The notes under the pieces: generated by a model
Databases searched by the model: none
What the model was told of the DNA's origin: nothing
Seen by the model: only the letters and a program-made list of their open reading frames with translations
Shown here: positions 1 through 8,680 of the stretch, piece by piece
Position numbering within the stretch: the stretch's first letter is position 1
How the letters are laid out: each line of letters opens with the position of its first letter
Source of the DNA: Chloroflexota bacterium
Lineage (GTDB): Bacteria; Chloroflexota; Limnocylindria; Limnocylindrales; CSP1-4
Length of the DNA: 64,000 nt
Direction of reading: 5' to 3'
NCBI GenBank assembly: GCA_021787395.1
Contig: JAJYLZ010000012.1
Coordinates: 1 to 64,000 of the forward strand
Made by a program: the position numbers and the translations under genes

Positions 1-1748
1 CCGGGCATGGCGGCCGGGCCGCCGGCCGGGGCGTCCGACGGCGATGCCGGCGCCGGCTTCGCGGGCTCGGGCGGGGCGGCGACCGCCGGCCTGGGCTTGG
101 CCGGGGGCGCCTGGACGACGGGCAGCTGGGCGCGGCCCAGCCGCTTCGCGATGTGGTCGCGGTCGAGGAACGCGTTGCCCCACGCCGAGGTCCGCCGCAG
201 CGCGTTGTCCTGGAGGACCGGCGGGCGGTCCAGCATCGACAGCTCCTCGCCGTACGGCTTGAGGCGCCGGTAGGCGTCCGCCCAGATGCAGGTGTGGCCG
301 GGCACCTCGCACAGGCCGTCGTGGGCGCCCCCGCAGGGGCCGTTGCGCTGGTTCTTCTGGCAGTGGCTCTCGGGGCACAGGTACGCGATGTCGGGCAGCG
401 AGCAGTCGCCGCAGTCCCGGCAGTCGTACATCGGCACCTTGACCGCCTGCTCGAACGCGTGGACCGGCTTGTCGAGCCGGTACTGCTCCACCTTCTCGTA
501 CACCTTGCCCCAGACCTCGAACCCGGGCGAGCCGGGCTCGAACACCCGCCGGTGCACGAGCCGGCTGAACCGGTAGAGGGGGTCCACCTTGGCCCGGGCC
601 GCCTTGCGGGCGCCCGGCGTCAGCGAGCGCGCGTACGCCTTGGCGGGCTCGCCGGTGGGCAGGCCGTCGCCGTCGCGCTCGAACAGCCCGAACGCGGCGG
701 GCAGGGCCCACGAGACGTCGGGCAGGAGCGCCTTCCAGTCGCCCGCGGGGTGGGAGTCGATCAGCTCGAAGATGCGCGCGATCTCGCCGGCGTTGCGGTG
801 GCCCGAGAAGTAGACGCCCCTGAAGCCGAGGCCGCGTGCGACGATCGCCTGCTTGGCCGCGAACTCCAGGAAGAACGCCCGGCCCTTGTCGGCCGCCTTG
901 GCCTCGCGCTCCACGACCGCGAGGAGGTCGTCGGTGACGACGCAGCCGGGGACCTTGCCCGCGTTGAACGCCCGCGCGACCGGCCCCGACAGGATGTACG
1001 CGTTCGCGATGGCCGGGATGCCCAGGCCGTCGCGCTCGATGACGGCCAGCAGCTCGGCCAGCTTGCGGGCGTCGTAGCCCACCTGCGCGATCGCGTAGTC
1101 GGCGCCGCTGCGGACCTTGAGCGCCAGCTTGAGGTACTGGGGCACGAGGTCCCGCTCGACGCGCTTGTAGGGGTCGATGGCGCAGCCCAGCAGGAAGCGG
1201 TGGGCGTCGGGGTCCGCCCCGGCGTCCGCGGCGATCGCCTTGCCCGCGGCCTCCTCGCCCAGCCCGCGGTACATGTGGAGCAGCGCCACGGAGTCGATGT
1301 CGAAGACCGGGCGCGACAGGCCCTCGTAGCCGCTCTCGGGGTAGTCGCCGGTCAGCGCCAGCACCGAGGTGAGCCCGCGGCTCAGCAGCTCCCAGCCCAG
1401 GCTCTGGAGCGCGTTGCGCGACCGGTCGCGGCAGGCCACGTGCACGATCGCGTCGTGTCCCAGCTGCTGCACCTGCTCGCCCAGCGTGGACGGCGAGAGC
1501 CGGGCGTGGCCGCCCGCGTTGTCGGTGATCGACATGGCCGTGATCCGCGGATTGCCGGCCAGCTCCTGGGCCGCCTTGAGCTGCGAGGCCCCCTTGGCGT
1601 CCGCCAGCTCGCCCGCCCACGGCACCAGCTCCACCACGGTCGCGAAGGCGGCGGGGTCGAACAGGGCCCTGCGGAGGGCGCCGGGGCCGACGGGCAGGCC
1701 CGCGGCCTCGGCGGGCGCGGCGGGGGCGGGCTTGCGCGAGGGGCTCAT
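1..1748 (-). CDS. metF: Methylenetetrahydrofolate reductase with Cys-rich C-terminal domain (3' end cut by window)
   Basis: The ATG is at 1748 and no stop occurs before the window edge, so at least 582 residues are visible. Residues about 15-320 look like the MTHFR TIM barrel (SITDNAGGHARLSP near the start, then VLALTGDYP). Residues about 440-490 carry a cysteine cluster (YDCRDCGDCSLPD, then LCPESHC and GPCGG) typical of the MTHFR C-terminal zinc/Fe-S domain, which acetogens carry on a separate protein (MetV). A Pro/Ala-rich tail follows and runs off the window. The enzyme interconverts methylene-THF and methyl-THF. It starts 10 bp after the stop of the RACo-like gene, so the two probably form one operon. 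The fused layout suggests a one-carbon role tied to the neighbouring corrinoid methyltransferases. Confidence 0.85.
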   Translation of the reverse strand, partial: MSPSRKPAPAAPAEAAGLPVGPGALRRALFDPAAFATVVELVPWAGELADAKGASQLKAAQELAGNPRITAMSITDNAGGHARLSPSTLGEQVQQLGHDAIVHVACRDRSRNALQSLGWELLSRGLTSVLALTGDYPESGYEGLSRPVFDIDSVALLHMYRGLGEEAAGKAIAADAGADPDAHRFLLGCAIDPYKRVERDLVPQYLKLALKVRSGADYAIAQVGYDARKLAELLAVIERDGLGIPAIANAYILSGPVARAFNAGKVPGCVVTDDLLAVVEREAKAADKGRAFFLEFAAKQAIVARGLGFRGVYFSGHRNAGEIARIFELIDSHPAGDWKALLPDVSWALPAAFGLFERDGDGLPTGEPAKAYARSLTPGARKAARAKVDPLYRFSRLVHRRVFEPGSPGFEVWGKVYEKVEQYRLDKPVHAFEQAVKVPMYDCRDCGDCSLPDIAYLCPESHCQKNQRNGPCGGAHDGLCEVPGHTCIWADAYRRLKPYGEELSMLDRPPVLQDNALRRTSAWGNAFLDRDHIAKRLGRAQLPVVQAPPAKPRPAVAAPPEPAKPAPASPSDAPAGGPAAMP

Positions 1749-1758
1749 GGCAACAACC

Positions 1759-3378
1759 TCAGACGGTGATGGGTTCGAACAGGCAGCCGTCGGTGAACAG
1801 GTCGAAGAAGTCGGGCTCGGACTCGAGCTCCACGTGCTCGATGCGGCGCACCAGGTCGTCGAGTGCAGCCCGCCGCCCGCGTGACAGCAGCAGCGCGCGG
1901 GCACCGGCGATCGATGCGTTGCCCGCCCGGATGATGCGCTCCCGCGGCGCGTCCACCAAGAGCCCGATCTCCACGGCCGTGCGGACGTCGAGGGCGTTGG
2001 CGAAGCCGCCGGCGAGGTAGACGCGGTCGAGGTCCTCGGGCCGCAGCCCCAGGCGCCGCAGCAGCACGCGCTGGCCGACCGCGGTGGCCGCCTTGGCGAT
2101 CGAGAGGTGGCCGACGTCGGCCCGCGAGAAGGTGATCCGGGGGTCGTCCACGATCCGGATCTCCGGCAGGCCGTTGGTGAACGAGCCGCGGCTGGTCATC
2201 CAGTCCGCGCGGCGGAGGGCGGCCAGCAGGTCCACCAGCCCCGAGCCGCAGATCCCCTCCGGCGGCGCCTCCCCGATGACCTCGACCTGGAACCGGTTGC
2301 CCGCCAGCCGGACCTTCTCGATCGCGCCGTCGGCGCCGGGCATCCCGTAGCGGACGCCCCCGCCCTCGAACGCGGGGCCGGCCGGGCTCGAGGCGGCGAG
2401 GATGCGGTGCCCGTCGGAGGCGACGATCTCGGTGTTGGTGCCGATGTCCACCAGCAGGAACGAGCCGCCCTTCTCGATCGCGTCCACCGCGACCAGGTCG
2501 GCCGCGGCGTCGGCGCCCACGTGGCAGGCGATGAGCGGCCCCGCCACGACGCGCCCCTGGGGGTGGATCAGCAGCCCCAGCTCGTGGGCGCGGCGGGTGA
2601 TCATCGTGCTCGGCGCCTCGCCGCTGCGCCACGCCGTCTCGGTGACGGACCGGTACGGCAGGCGGCCGATCGGCAGGACGTCGAGGTTGAACGCGAGGTC
2701 GCGCATCGTGGGGTTGCCGACGACGACCATCTCGACGAGCTGGCGGCGGTCGAGGCGGAGGTCGGCGCACAGCCGCTTGAGCTCGTGGTTGAGCGCCCGG
2801 CGGAGGGCGAGGCGGAGCTCGCCCGGCACCTCGGCCTCGTACGTGATCCGGGTCATCACGTCGCTGCCGCCGAAGCGCTGCGGGTTCTCGATGGACGCGA
2901 TGGCGAGCACGGCGCCCGTGCGCAGGTCGACCAGCTCCAGCACGATCGTGGTCGTGCCGATGTCCACGGCCACGCCCACCGGCCCGCCGCCGACCGCGCC
3001 CAGGTCGGTGCCGTCGTCGAGGACCACGCGCCCGTCAACCTCGCGCACGGCGGGGTCGATGTCGGGGTCCGGGCGCTGCTCGTCGGGGGCCAGGAGGATC
3101 CGCAGCCGGCGGCGCAGGACGCTGAACTCGACGTCCCGATCCGCGGTGGCCACCCGCGCCTGGCAGGCCAGCCGGAACGACGCCCCCAGGAAGGATTCCT
3201 CGTCCGTGCGCGGCGTCAGCTGGTCGGCGCCCGACTTGATCTCCACGACGCACTCGTGGCAGCGGCCGGTCCGCTTGCACGAGGCCGGCACGACCACCGA
3301 CAGCTCCCCGGCGACATCGAACAGCGACTGGCCGGGCACGAGCGGCCGGCGCTCGGACCCGTGGATGAAGTCGGGCAT
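1759..3378 (-). CDS. RACo-like corrinoid activation protein (2Fe-2S plus ASKHA ATPase, DUF4445 family)
   Basis: This 539-residue protein has an N-terminal ferredoxin-like domain with C34, C40, C43 and C72 in the C-x5-C-x2-C...C spacing of 2Fe-2S ferredoxins. An ASKHA-type ATPase region follows, with DIGTTT at residues 139-144 and a second LLVDIGTNTE motif in the middle. This is the architecture of reductive activators that return inactive Co(II) corrinoid proteins to Co(I) using ATP. The gene is divergent from the corrinoid protein at 3782 and lies directly upstream of the MTHFR gene, which fits an activator of the adjacent methyltransferase system. A TAGACT hexamer lies 6 nt before the ATG on the coding strand and could be a -10 element of a nearly leaderless transcript; this is weak evidence. 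Confidence 0.88.
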   Translation of the reverse strand: MPDFIHGSERRPLVPGQSLFDVAGELSVVVPASCKRTGRCHECVVEIKSGADQLTPRTDEESFLGASFRLACQARVATADRDVEFSVLRRRLRILLAPDEQRPDPDIDPAVREVDGRVVLDDGTDLGAVGGGPVGVAVDIGTTTIVLELVDLRTGAVLAIASIENPQRFGGSDVMTRITYEAEVPGELRLALRRALNHELKRLCADLRLDRRQLVEMVVVGNPTMRDLAFNLDVLPIGRLPYRSVTETAWRSGEAPSTMITRRAHELGLLIHPQGRVVAGPLIACHVGADAAADLVAVDAIEKGGSFLLVDIGTNTEIVASDGHRILAASSPAGPAFEGGGVRYGMPGADGAIEKVRLAGNRFQVEVIGEAPPEGICGSGLVDLLAALRRADWMTSRGSFTNGLPEIRIVDDPRITFSRADVGHLSIAKAATAVGQRVLLRRLGLRPEDLDRVYLAGGFANALDVRTAVEIGLLVDAPRERIIRAGNASIAGARALLLSRGRRAALDDLVRRIEHVELESEPDFFDLFTDGCLFEPITV

Positions 3379-3781
3379 GGCGAGAGTCTAGATGGCGCCC
3401 TCCTGGCCCGCCAGCCGAGCGGCCCGCGGCGACGGGACCTTCCGCCCTATCCCCCGGGGGCCCCGCGGCCCGACGCTCACGCTCGTCCCGCCCCAGCTCG
3501 TGAGGGGTATGTGGTTCAGCGCACCCCCAAGCCCTCAGCCTCACGCAGGGCGCCGTACCTAGCGGCGGACCAGACTGCCCGCCACGTCCCGTCGCAGTGG
3601 TACGCGTCCCTCGTCGACGGCCTGTGCAAGCCGCCACCGGTCCGGCGTCGCTGACGCGCAGAATCGGGCGGCACCCCGGGGCCCTCACCTGTCCCCGGCC
3701 GTGCCCCGCTCCGATCGACCAGCCGATTGACGCCCGTCCGCACGGCCCCGAGCCGGCGGCGCACCGGAGGAGACAACGAGA
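3379..3781. other. Divergent intergenic region of the corrinoid cluster
   Basis: This 403-bp gap separates the leftward RACo/MTHFR genes from the rightward corrinoid-protein genes and must hold both promoters. It contains the 10-bp palindrome CCCCCGGGGG at 3451-3460. I see no convincing gene. A stretch near 3570 (ACCAGACTGCCCGCC) faintly resembles the B12-box of cobalamin riboswitches, but the rest of that fold is not recognisable. A good ribosome-binding site (GGAGGAG) precedes 3782. Confidence 0.5.
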
Positions 3782-4429
3782 ATGAGCGAGGAACTGTTCG
3801 CCCAGATGCGCCAGGCCGTCATCGACGGCGACCCGGCCGCGGCGGCCGCCCTGGCCGAGCAGGCGCTGGCGAGCGGCGTGCCGCCCCTGGACGCGATCGA
3901 CAACGGCTTCGTGCCCGGCCTGACCTACGTCGGCGAGCAGTTCGGCGCGGGCGAGCTGTTCCTGCCGGACATGATGCTGGCGGCGCGCGCGATGCAGAAG
4001 GCGGTCGCCGTGCTCGAGCCGGAGATGCAGCGCCAGGCCACCGAGCGCCACGTGCTGGGCCGGGTGGTGCTGGGCACCGTCAAGGGCGACATCCACGAGA
4101 TCGGCAAGAACCTCGTGGGCATGATGCTCGCCACCAGCGGCTTCGAGGTCCACGACCTGGGGGTTGACGTGGCGCCCGAGCGCTTCGTCGAGGCCGCCCG
4201 AGAGCACAGCGCCGACGTGGTCGGCGTGTCCGCGCTGCTGACCACCACGATGGCCGGTCAGCGCACCGTCATCGAGCAGCTCGAGGCCGCGGGCCTGCGG
4301 CCCAAGTGCCGCGTGATCGTGGGCGGTGCGCCCGCCTCGTCCACCTGGGCGACCGAGATCGGCGCCGACGGGTACAGCGAGGACGCGATCGGCGCGGTGG
4401 CGCTGGTCCGCCAGCTCGTCGGGGCCTGA
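3782..4429 (+). CDS. Corrinoid (methyltransferase B12-binding) protein, MtbC/MttC-like
   Basis: This 215-residue protein has the usual length and two-domain order of methyltransferase corrinoid proteins. An N-terminal helical cap (about 1-90) is followed by a Rossmann-like B12 domain with the cobalt-ligand motif D103-I-H105-E-I-G108, then SALLTTT near 155 and the VGGAPAS loop near 185. It would carry the methyl group on Co(I/III) between the MttB-type methyltransferase and a THF-linked acceptor enzyme. A GGAGGAG site lies about 8 nt before the ATG. It is the first gene of the rightward operon with the two MttB paralogues. No methylcorrinoid:THF methyltransferase is visible in the window. Confidence 0.92.
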   Translation: MSEELFAQMRQAVIDGDPAAAAALAEQALASGVPPLDAIDNGFVPGLTYVGEQFGAGELFLPDMMLAARAMQKAVAVLEPEMQRQATERHVLGRVVLGTVKGDIHEIGKNLVGMMLATSGFEVHDLGVDVAPERFVEAAREHSADVVGVSALLTTTMAGQRTVIEQLEAAGLRPKCRVIVGGAPASSTWATEIGADGYSEDAIGAVALVRQLVGA

Positions 4430-4511
4430 CACCGGGCTCCCTGTCCCGGGGCGGGCCCGCCCCAAGGCACACGGCTGCCGGGTCGCCAGCCCGACCCGGC
4501 CGGAGGCACAC

Positions 4512-5975
4512 ATGAACACGGCATCGGCAGCGGCTGCTGGCGTGCGCCCTCGCCTCGAGGTGCTCTCGCCGGCCGCGATTCGGCGCATCCACGAGGCGAC
4601 GCTCGAGGTGATCGAGAAGGTCGGCGTGCGGTTCCCGTCAGAGCAGGCGCTCGACATCTGGGCGGCCCACGGAGCGACCGTGGACCGCGCCACGAGCATC
4701 GTGAAAGTGCCCGCCCACGTCATCGAGGCGGCCCTGCGGACCGCCCCGCCCGCCTACACGCTGGCGGCGCGCAACCCGGCCCAGGACCTGCCGCTCGACG
4801 GCCACCATGTGGGCGTGGGCACCGACGGCTGCGGCATCGAGGTCCTCGACCCGTGGACGCTCGAGGTCCGTCGCTCGACCCTCGCCGACGTGGCCGACAT
4901 CGCCCGGGTCGGCGACGCGCTCGACCAGGTGGACTTCCACTGGGTGGCGGTGTCCGCCCAGGACACGGATCCCGCCACGCGCACCCACGAGGAGCTGCTC
5001 GCCGTCTGGCGCAACTCCACCAAGCACGTCCAGACCGAGACGGTGGTCACCGCGCCGGACGCGCGCACCGCGATCGAGATGGCGGCCGTGGTGGCGGGCG
5101 GTCGCGGCGCCCTCCGCCAGCGCCCCGTGCTGTCGATGATGCAGTGCACGATCAGCCCGCTCGCCCACGACGGCGGGCCGATCGAGGCGTCGCTGGTGGC
5201 GGCCGAGGCCGGGGTCCCGGTGGGCTTCATGACCATGGCGTCGTGCGCCTTCAGCGGCCCCGCGACCATCGCCGGGTCGCTGATCGTGGGCAACGCCGAG
5301 GTCATCAGCGCCATGGCGCTGATGCAGCTCGCGTTCCCGGGCTCCCCCGTGTACTACGCCGCGGCGCAGACCGCGATGGACCTCCGGACCGGCGCCTACA
5401 CCGGCGGCGGCCCCGAGGACTTCCTGTTCGGCGCGGCGACCAACGAGCTGGCCGACTTCTACAACGTGCCCCTCTCGATGGGCGCGTTCGCGACCGGCGA
5501 CAAGCGGTCGGGCTGGCAGGCGGGCCTCGAGAACGGGCTGTCCGCGTTCATGGCCTCGGTCTCCGGCGCGGACATGCTGCTCGGCGTCGGCCTGCTCCAC
5601 GGCTCGCGCATCTGGTCGTTCGAGCAGATGATCCTCGACGCCGAGATCGCGTCCATCGTGGAGGCGATGCTCCGGGGCATCCCGTTCGACGACGAGGCGC
5701 TAGCGCTGGAGGCCATCGCCGAGGTAGGCCCCGGCGGCGAGTACCTCACGCTGCCCCACACCCGCAAGGCGATGAAGGGCCTGTGGAAGGCCACGTACCT
5801 CGACCGGCGCACGTACGGCCAGTGGCACGACGACCCGGACAAGTACCACCGCGACGCGCTCGAGCGGGCGCGGTCGCTGATCAAGAACCACCGGCCCGAG
5901 CCGCTCGACCCCGCCGTGGACCGCGAGCTGGTCGGCCTCATCGAGCGCCACCGCCAGGCGGCGATGGCCTCCTGA
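4512..5975 (+). CDS. MttB-superfamily (non-pyrrolysine) methylamine/betaine:corrinoid methyltransferase, copy 1
   Basis: This 487-residue TIM-barrel methyltransferase belongs to the trimethylamine methyltransferase (MttB) family. The ATG at 4512 was chosen because GGAGG lies 5 nt upstream; the longer open frame back to 4326 covers the end of the preceding gene. There is no in-frame amber codon, so this is the pyrrolysine-free branch. Members of that branch (MtgB-like) demethylate glycine betaine, carnitine or proline betaine. The family pattern is visible at residues 1-60 and in segments such as QCTISPLAHDGGPIE and RTGAYTGGGPED. It lies 82 bp after the corrinoid protein, its likely partner. 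The substrate cannot be read from the sequence. Confidence 0.88.
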   Translation: MNTASAAAAGVRPRLEVLSPAAIRRIHEATLEVIEKVGVRFPSEQALDIWAAHGATVDRATSIVKVPAHVIEAALRTAPPAYTLAARNPAQDLPLDGHHVGVGTDGCGIEVLDPWTLEVRRSTLADVADIARVGDALDQVDFHWVAVSAQDTDPATRTHEELLAVWRNSTKHVQTETVVTAPDARTAIEMAAVVAGGRGALRQRPVLSMMQCTISPLAHDGGPIEASLVAAEAGVPVGFMTMASCAFSGPATIAGSLIVGNAEVISAMALMQLAFPGSPVYYAAAQTAMDLRTGAYTGGGPEDFLFGAATNELADFYNVPLSMGAFATGDKRSGWQAGLENGLSAFMASVSGADMLLGVGLLHGSRIWSFEQMILDAEIASIVEAMLRGIPFDDEALALEAIAEVGPGGEYLTLPHTRKAMKGLWKATYLDRRTYGQWHDDPDKYHRDALERARSLIKNHRPEPLDPAVDRELVGLIERHRQAAMAS

Positions 5976-6068
5976 CCCCCGCTGCCGCGACGTTCCGCCG
6001 CGGCCTGCCCCGGCGCCCGACCGCCCGCCGGCCGGGCGCCCCCTCCCCCGCCACTCCGGAGACCGCCA

Positions 6069-7541
6069 ATGCGACCCCGCTTCGAGCTCCTCGAGCCTGC
6101 CCTCATCGACCGCGTCGTGGACGAGGCGCTGGCCCTGCTGGCCACCCCCGGCGTGAAGGTCGAGGAGCCCGAGGCGATCCGCGTCCTGACCGGCGCCGGC
6201 GCCACGGCCGACGGCAGCCGCGTCCGCATCCCCGAGCCGATGGTCCACCGGGCGCTCGACACCGTCCCCCGCGCGTTCGACCTCTACACGCGCTCGGGCA
6301 GGCCGTCCGTCCGGTACGGCTCGGGCGCGGTCCACTTCGACCCGGGGTCGTCGGGCGTGGCGTACCTGGACCCGGCCACCCTCGAGGCGCGCCAGTCGAT
6401 GGCCGCCGACCTGGCGCGGATCACCCGGGTGGCCGACGCCCTGCCCGCCTACGACGCCGTGTCGACGGCGATCGTGTGCCACGACGTCCCCACCGAGATC
6501 GGCGACCTGTACCGGCTGCTCGTGTGCCTGGCCAACTCGGACAAGCCGGTCGTCACCGGGGCGTTCACGCCGCGCGGCTCGGGCGTCATGGTCGACCTCC
6601 TGGCGCTCGACGCGGGCGGCCGCCAGGCCCTCGCCGACAGGCCGCGCGCGGTGTTCGACGTGTGCCCCTCGCCGCCGCTCACCTGGTCCGAGTTCGCCTG
6701 CCGGAACATCATGGACCTCGGCCGGGCCGGGGTCCCCGCCGAGATGGTCTCGATGCCGCTGGCCGGCGTGGCCGCGCCGGTGACGTTGATCGGGTCGATC
6801 GTCCAGCACGCGGCGGAGTGCCTGGCGGGCATCGTGCTCCACCAGCTGGCCGCGCCGGGCGCGCCGATCGTGTGGGGCGGCGCCCCGGCGATCGTGGACA
6901 TGCGGACCGGCGCCACGCCGATGGGCGCCATCGAGACCGCGATGATCGACGGCGCGTACACCGCCGTGGGCCACCGGCTGGGCCTCCCGACGCACGCCTA
7001 CATGGGCGCCACGGACTCCAAGGTCGTGGACGCGCAGGCAGGGCTCGAGACCGGCATGACCGCGCTGGTCGGCGCGCTCGCGGGCGTGGACCTGATCTCG
7101 GGGCCGGGCATGCTCGACTTCCTGCTGGCGCAGAGCGCCGAGAAGCTGGTGGTGGACGCCGAGGCGATCGGGATGGCGCAGCGGCTGCTGCGCGGCATCG
7201 GCACGCCGACCGAGACCCTCGCCACCGCGTCGTTCGAGGCGGCGGGGCCCGAGGGGCGCTTCCTCGAGCTGCCCGAGACGCGGCGGCTGTTCAAGTCCGA
7301 GCAGTTCCTGCCCTCGCCGATCCTCGACCGGCAGTCGCGCCGGGCCTGGCTCGACGCCGGCGGGCAGGACGCCTTCGGGCGGGCGCGAGGCCGCGTGGAG
7401 GAGCTCCTGGCGTCGCGCCCCCTGCCGTCCGTGGACGCCGAGGTGGCCACGGGCATGGTCGCGCGCGTCCGCGAGGCCGGCGCGCCGTTCGGCCTCGGCA
7501 AGGCGCTGCCGGGGGTGCCGGCGGGGTTCGGCGGGAGCTGA
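6069..7541 (+). CDS. MttB-superfamily methyltransferase, copy 2
   Basis: This 490-residue protein is clearly paralogous to the preceding gene. It shares the N-terminal helix pattern, the central segment where PSPPLTWSEFACRN replaces QCTISPLAHDGGP, and RTGATPMGAIE in place of RTGAYTGGGPE. There is no internal amber codon. The divergent active-site segments suggest a different methylated substrate, with both enzymes sharing the one corrinoid protein at 3782; this is an inference. It follows copy 1 by 93 bp in the same direction and is probably co-transcribed. A possible alternative is a quaternary-amine or methoxylated-compound enzyme of the same fold. Confidence 0.85.
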   Translation: MRPRFELLEPALIDRVVDEALALLATPGVKVEEPEAIRVLTGAGATADGSRVRIPEPMVHRALDTVPRAFDLYTRSGRPSVRYGSGAVHFDPGSSGVAYLDPATLEARQSMAADLARITRVADALPAYDAVSTAIVCHDVPTEIGDLYRLLVCLANSDKPVVTGAFTPRGSGVMVDLLALDAGGRQALADRPRAVFDVCPSPPLTWSEFACRNIMDLGRAGVPAEMVSMPLAGVAAPVTLIGSIVQHAAECLAGIVLHQLAAPGAPIVWGGAPAIVDMRTGATPMGAIETAMIDGAYTAVGHRLGLPTHAYMGATDSKVVDAQAGLETGMTALVGALAGVDLISGPGMLDFLLAQSAEKLVVDAEAIGMAQRLLRGIGTPTETLATASFEAAGPEGRFLELPETRRLFKSEQFLPSPILDRQSRRAWLDAGGQDAFGRARGRVEELLASRPLPSVDAEVATGMVARVREAGAPFGLGKALPGVPAGFGGS

Positions 7542-7576
7542 ACATTGGGGGGAGCCGCTGCGCCGCCTCGCCGCTA

Positions 7577-7606
7577 CCCTGCCTCGCGGCTGCCCTGCCT
7601 CGCGGC
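7577..7606. repeat. 16-bp tandem duplication
   Basis: The 14-mer CCCTGCCTCGCGGC occurs at 7577-7590 and again at 7593-7606 (16-bp period). It abuts the first 17-bp palindrome. Confidence 0.8.
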
Positions 7607-7811
7607 GGTGACCCACAGTCACCAAATAGGCGTCTGCCCAGCGCCCATCGGCATCGGCCGCGTCAACGCTGGGTCGCCCTCGTCCCCCAAGCGCCGTCAG
7701 CGGTGACCCAGGGTCACCACGGGGGGCTCATGGTGACCGGCGGTCGCCGGCGCATGCCAGCCGTTCTGGCCGCAGCCGCCGTCCCCGCTACTCTGGTGAC
7801 TCGGAGTCACC
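7607..7811. promoter_or_regulatory. Cluster of four 17-bp palindromes (GGTGAC-N5-GTCACC), putative operators
   Basis: There are four sites: 7607-7623 GGTGACCCACAGTCACC; 7702-7718 GGTGACCCAGGGTCACC (8-bp perfect arms); 7732-7748 GGTGACCGGCGGTCGCC (one arm mismatch); and 7795-7811 GGTGACTCGGAGTCACC (8-bp perfect arms). Starts are 95, 30 and 63 bp apart, so the outer gaps are near whole helical turns. The last site ends 69 bp before the XRE gene's ATG. This is what an autoregulatory operator array of a dimeric HTH protein would look like. Three related sites occur at 62360-62522. Confidence 0.7.
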
Positions 7812-7880
7812 GGATCGGCGGCCGGGCTGGTCGGAAGCGGCGCATAAGGGCGCGATGGGCGGGTCGTGCTTGGATGCGCC

Positions 7881-8624
7881 ATGGCCGACACGTTGATCCT
7901 GCGGGCGGCGCGCGAGCGGCGGCGGCACCTCGTCCGCAACCTGAGCGACGAGCTCCGCCGGGCCCGCCTCGATCGCGGTGTGTCGCAGCGGGCGCTTGCC
8001 GCCGCGGCCGGCATCGACCACGCGCTCCTCTCGCGGATCGAGGCAGGCGACAGCACGCCGACCCTTGCCACGCTCGTCGCGCTGGCCACGGCACTCGGGC
8101 TCGAGCCGAGCATCAGGCTCTTCCCGGCCACCGGACCGCGCATCCACGACCGCGTCTCCGCGCCGGTCACCGACGCCCTGCTGTTGATCGCGCACCCGCG
8201 CTGGGCGCCGAGGCTGGAGGTCGCCGTCACCAGGCCCGACCGCGGCGTCATCGACGTCGTCCTCTCGAGCCGGGACGACATCGTGGCGACCGAGGTCCAG
8301 GGCCAGGTCCGGCGGGTTGAGCAGCAGCTCCGCTGGGCGGGCCAGAAGGCGGACGCCCTCCCCTCGGCGATCGGCTGGCCGTGGGGCGCTGAGCGGCCGC
8401 GGGTCTCGCGGCTGCTCGTGCTCCGCTCGACATCCGACACCCGCGCCCTGGTCCGGGGCCTGCCGGAGCTGTTCCGGAGGGCCTACCCGGCAATCGAGGC
8501 CGAGGCGTTCGCCGCGCTGGTCCATGACGGGCGACCCTGGCCCGGGCACGCCCTGCTCTGGGCGGAGGTCGCCGGTGGCCGCGCCCGGATCCTCGACGGG
8601 GCGCCCCGGGCCGCGGGTCGTTGA
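7881..8624 (+). CDS. XRE-family HTH regulator with C-terminal domain of unknown function
   Basis: ATG at 7881 gives 247 residues; an in-frame GTG at 7866 is possible. Residues about 20-80 form a Cro/C1-type helix-turn-helix (GVSQRALAAAAGIDHALLSR, then EAGDSTPTLATL). The remaining 160 residues include VIDVVLSSRDDIVATEVQGQ and a basic helix. That D...E-x-Q spacing is loosely reminiscent of PD-(D/E)XK-like folds, but I do not claim nuclease activity. The four palindromes immediately upstream suggest that it binds its own promoter, and it could also act on the adjacent methyltransferase operon. The HTH call is firm; the C-terminal role is unknown. Confidence 0.8.
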   Translation: MADTLILRAARERRRHLVRNLSDELRRARLDRGVSQRALAAAAGIDHALLSRIEAGDSTPTLATLVALATALGLEPSIRLFPATGPRIHDRVSAPVTDALLLIAHPRWAPRLEVAVTRPDRGVIDVVLSSRDDIVATEVQGQVRRVEQQLRWAGQKADALPSAIGWPWGAERPRVSRLLVLRSTSDTRALVRGLPELFRRAYPAIEAEAFAALVHDGRPWPGHALLWAEVAGGRARILDGAPRAAGR

Positions 8625-8661
8625 TCGCGCCCTGAACGGGTGCCGCGCGGCGCCCCGAAGC

Positions 8662-8680
8662 GCCGGTCGCTGAGACCGGC
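8662..8680. terminator. Hairpin between convergent genes
   Basis: GCCGGTC at 8662-8668, loop GCTGA, GACCGGC at 8674-8680. It sits exactly between the stop of the XRE gene and the stop of the leftward enoyl-CoA hydratase. There is no T-run, so terminator function is inferred from position and stem. Confidence 0.45.

Larger units (their letters stand above)
7542..7880. other. Intergenic region with a tandem repeat and four palindromes, before the XRE gene
   Basis: This 339-bp gap holds a short tandem repeat (7577-7606) and four copies of a 17-bp palindrome (7607-7811), described separately. I see no coding sequence. It lies between the end of the methyltransferase operon and the XRE regulator at 7881 and is probably the regulator's control region. 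Confidence 0.6.

Noticed and set aside
3379-3781. Possible cobalamin riboswitch in the corrinoid-cluster gap
   Set aside because: Only a short B12-box-like string (AGACTGCCCGCC) is visible; the conserved core and kissing-loop arrangement could not be found.
4512-7541. Pyrrolysine-containing methyltransferases
   Set aside because: Neither MttB-family gene has an in-frame amber codon, and no pylT or pylS-like sequence is present. They belong to the non-pyrrolysine branch.
4853-8320. A 1,155-residue plus-strand open frame
   Set aside because: It runs in another frame through both MttB genes and the XRE region, is Arg/Gly/Pro-rich and has no recognisable domain. It is a high-GC shadow.
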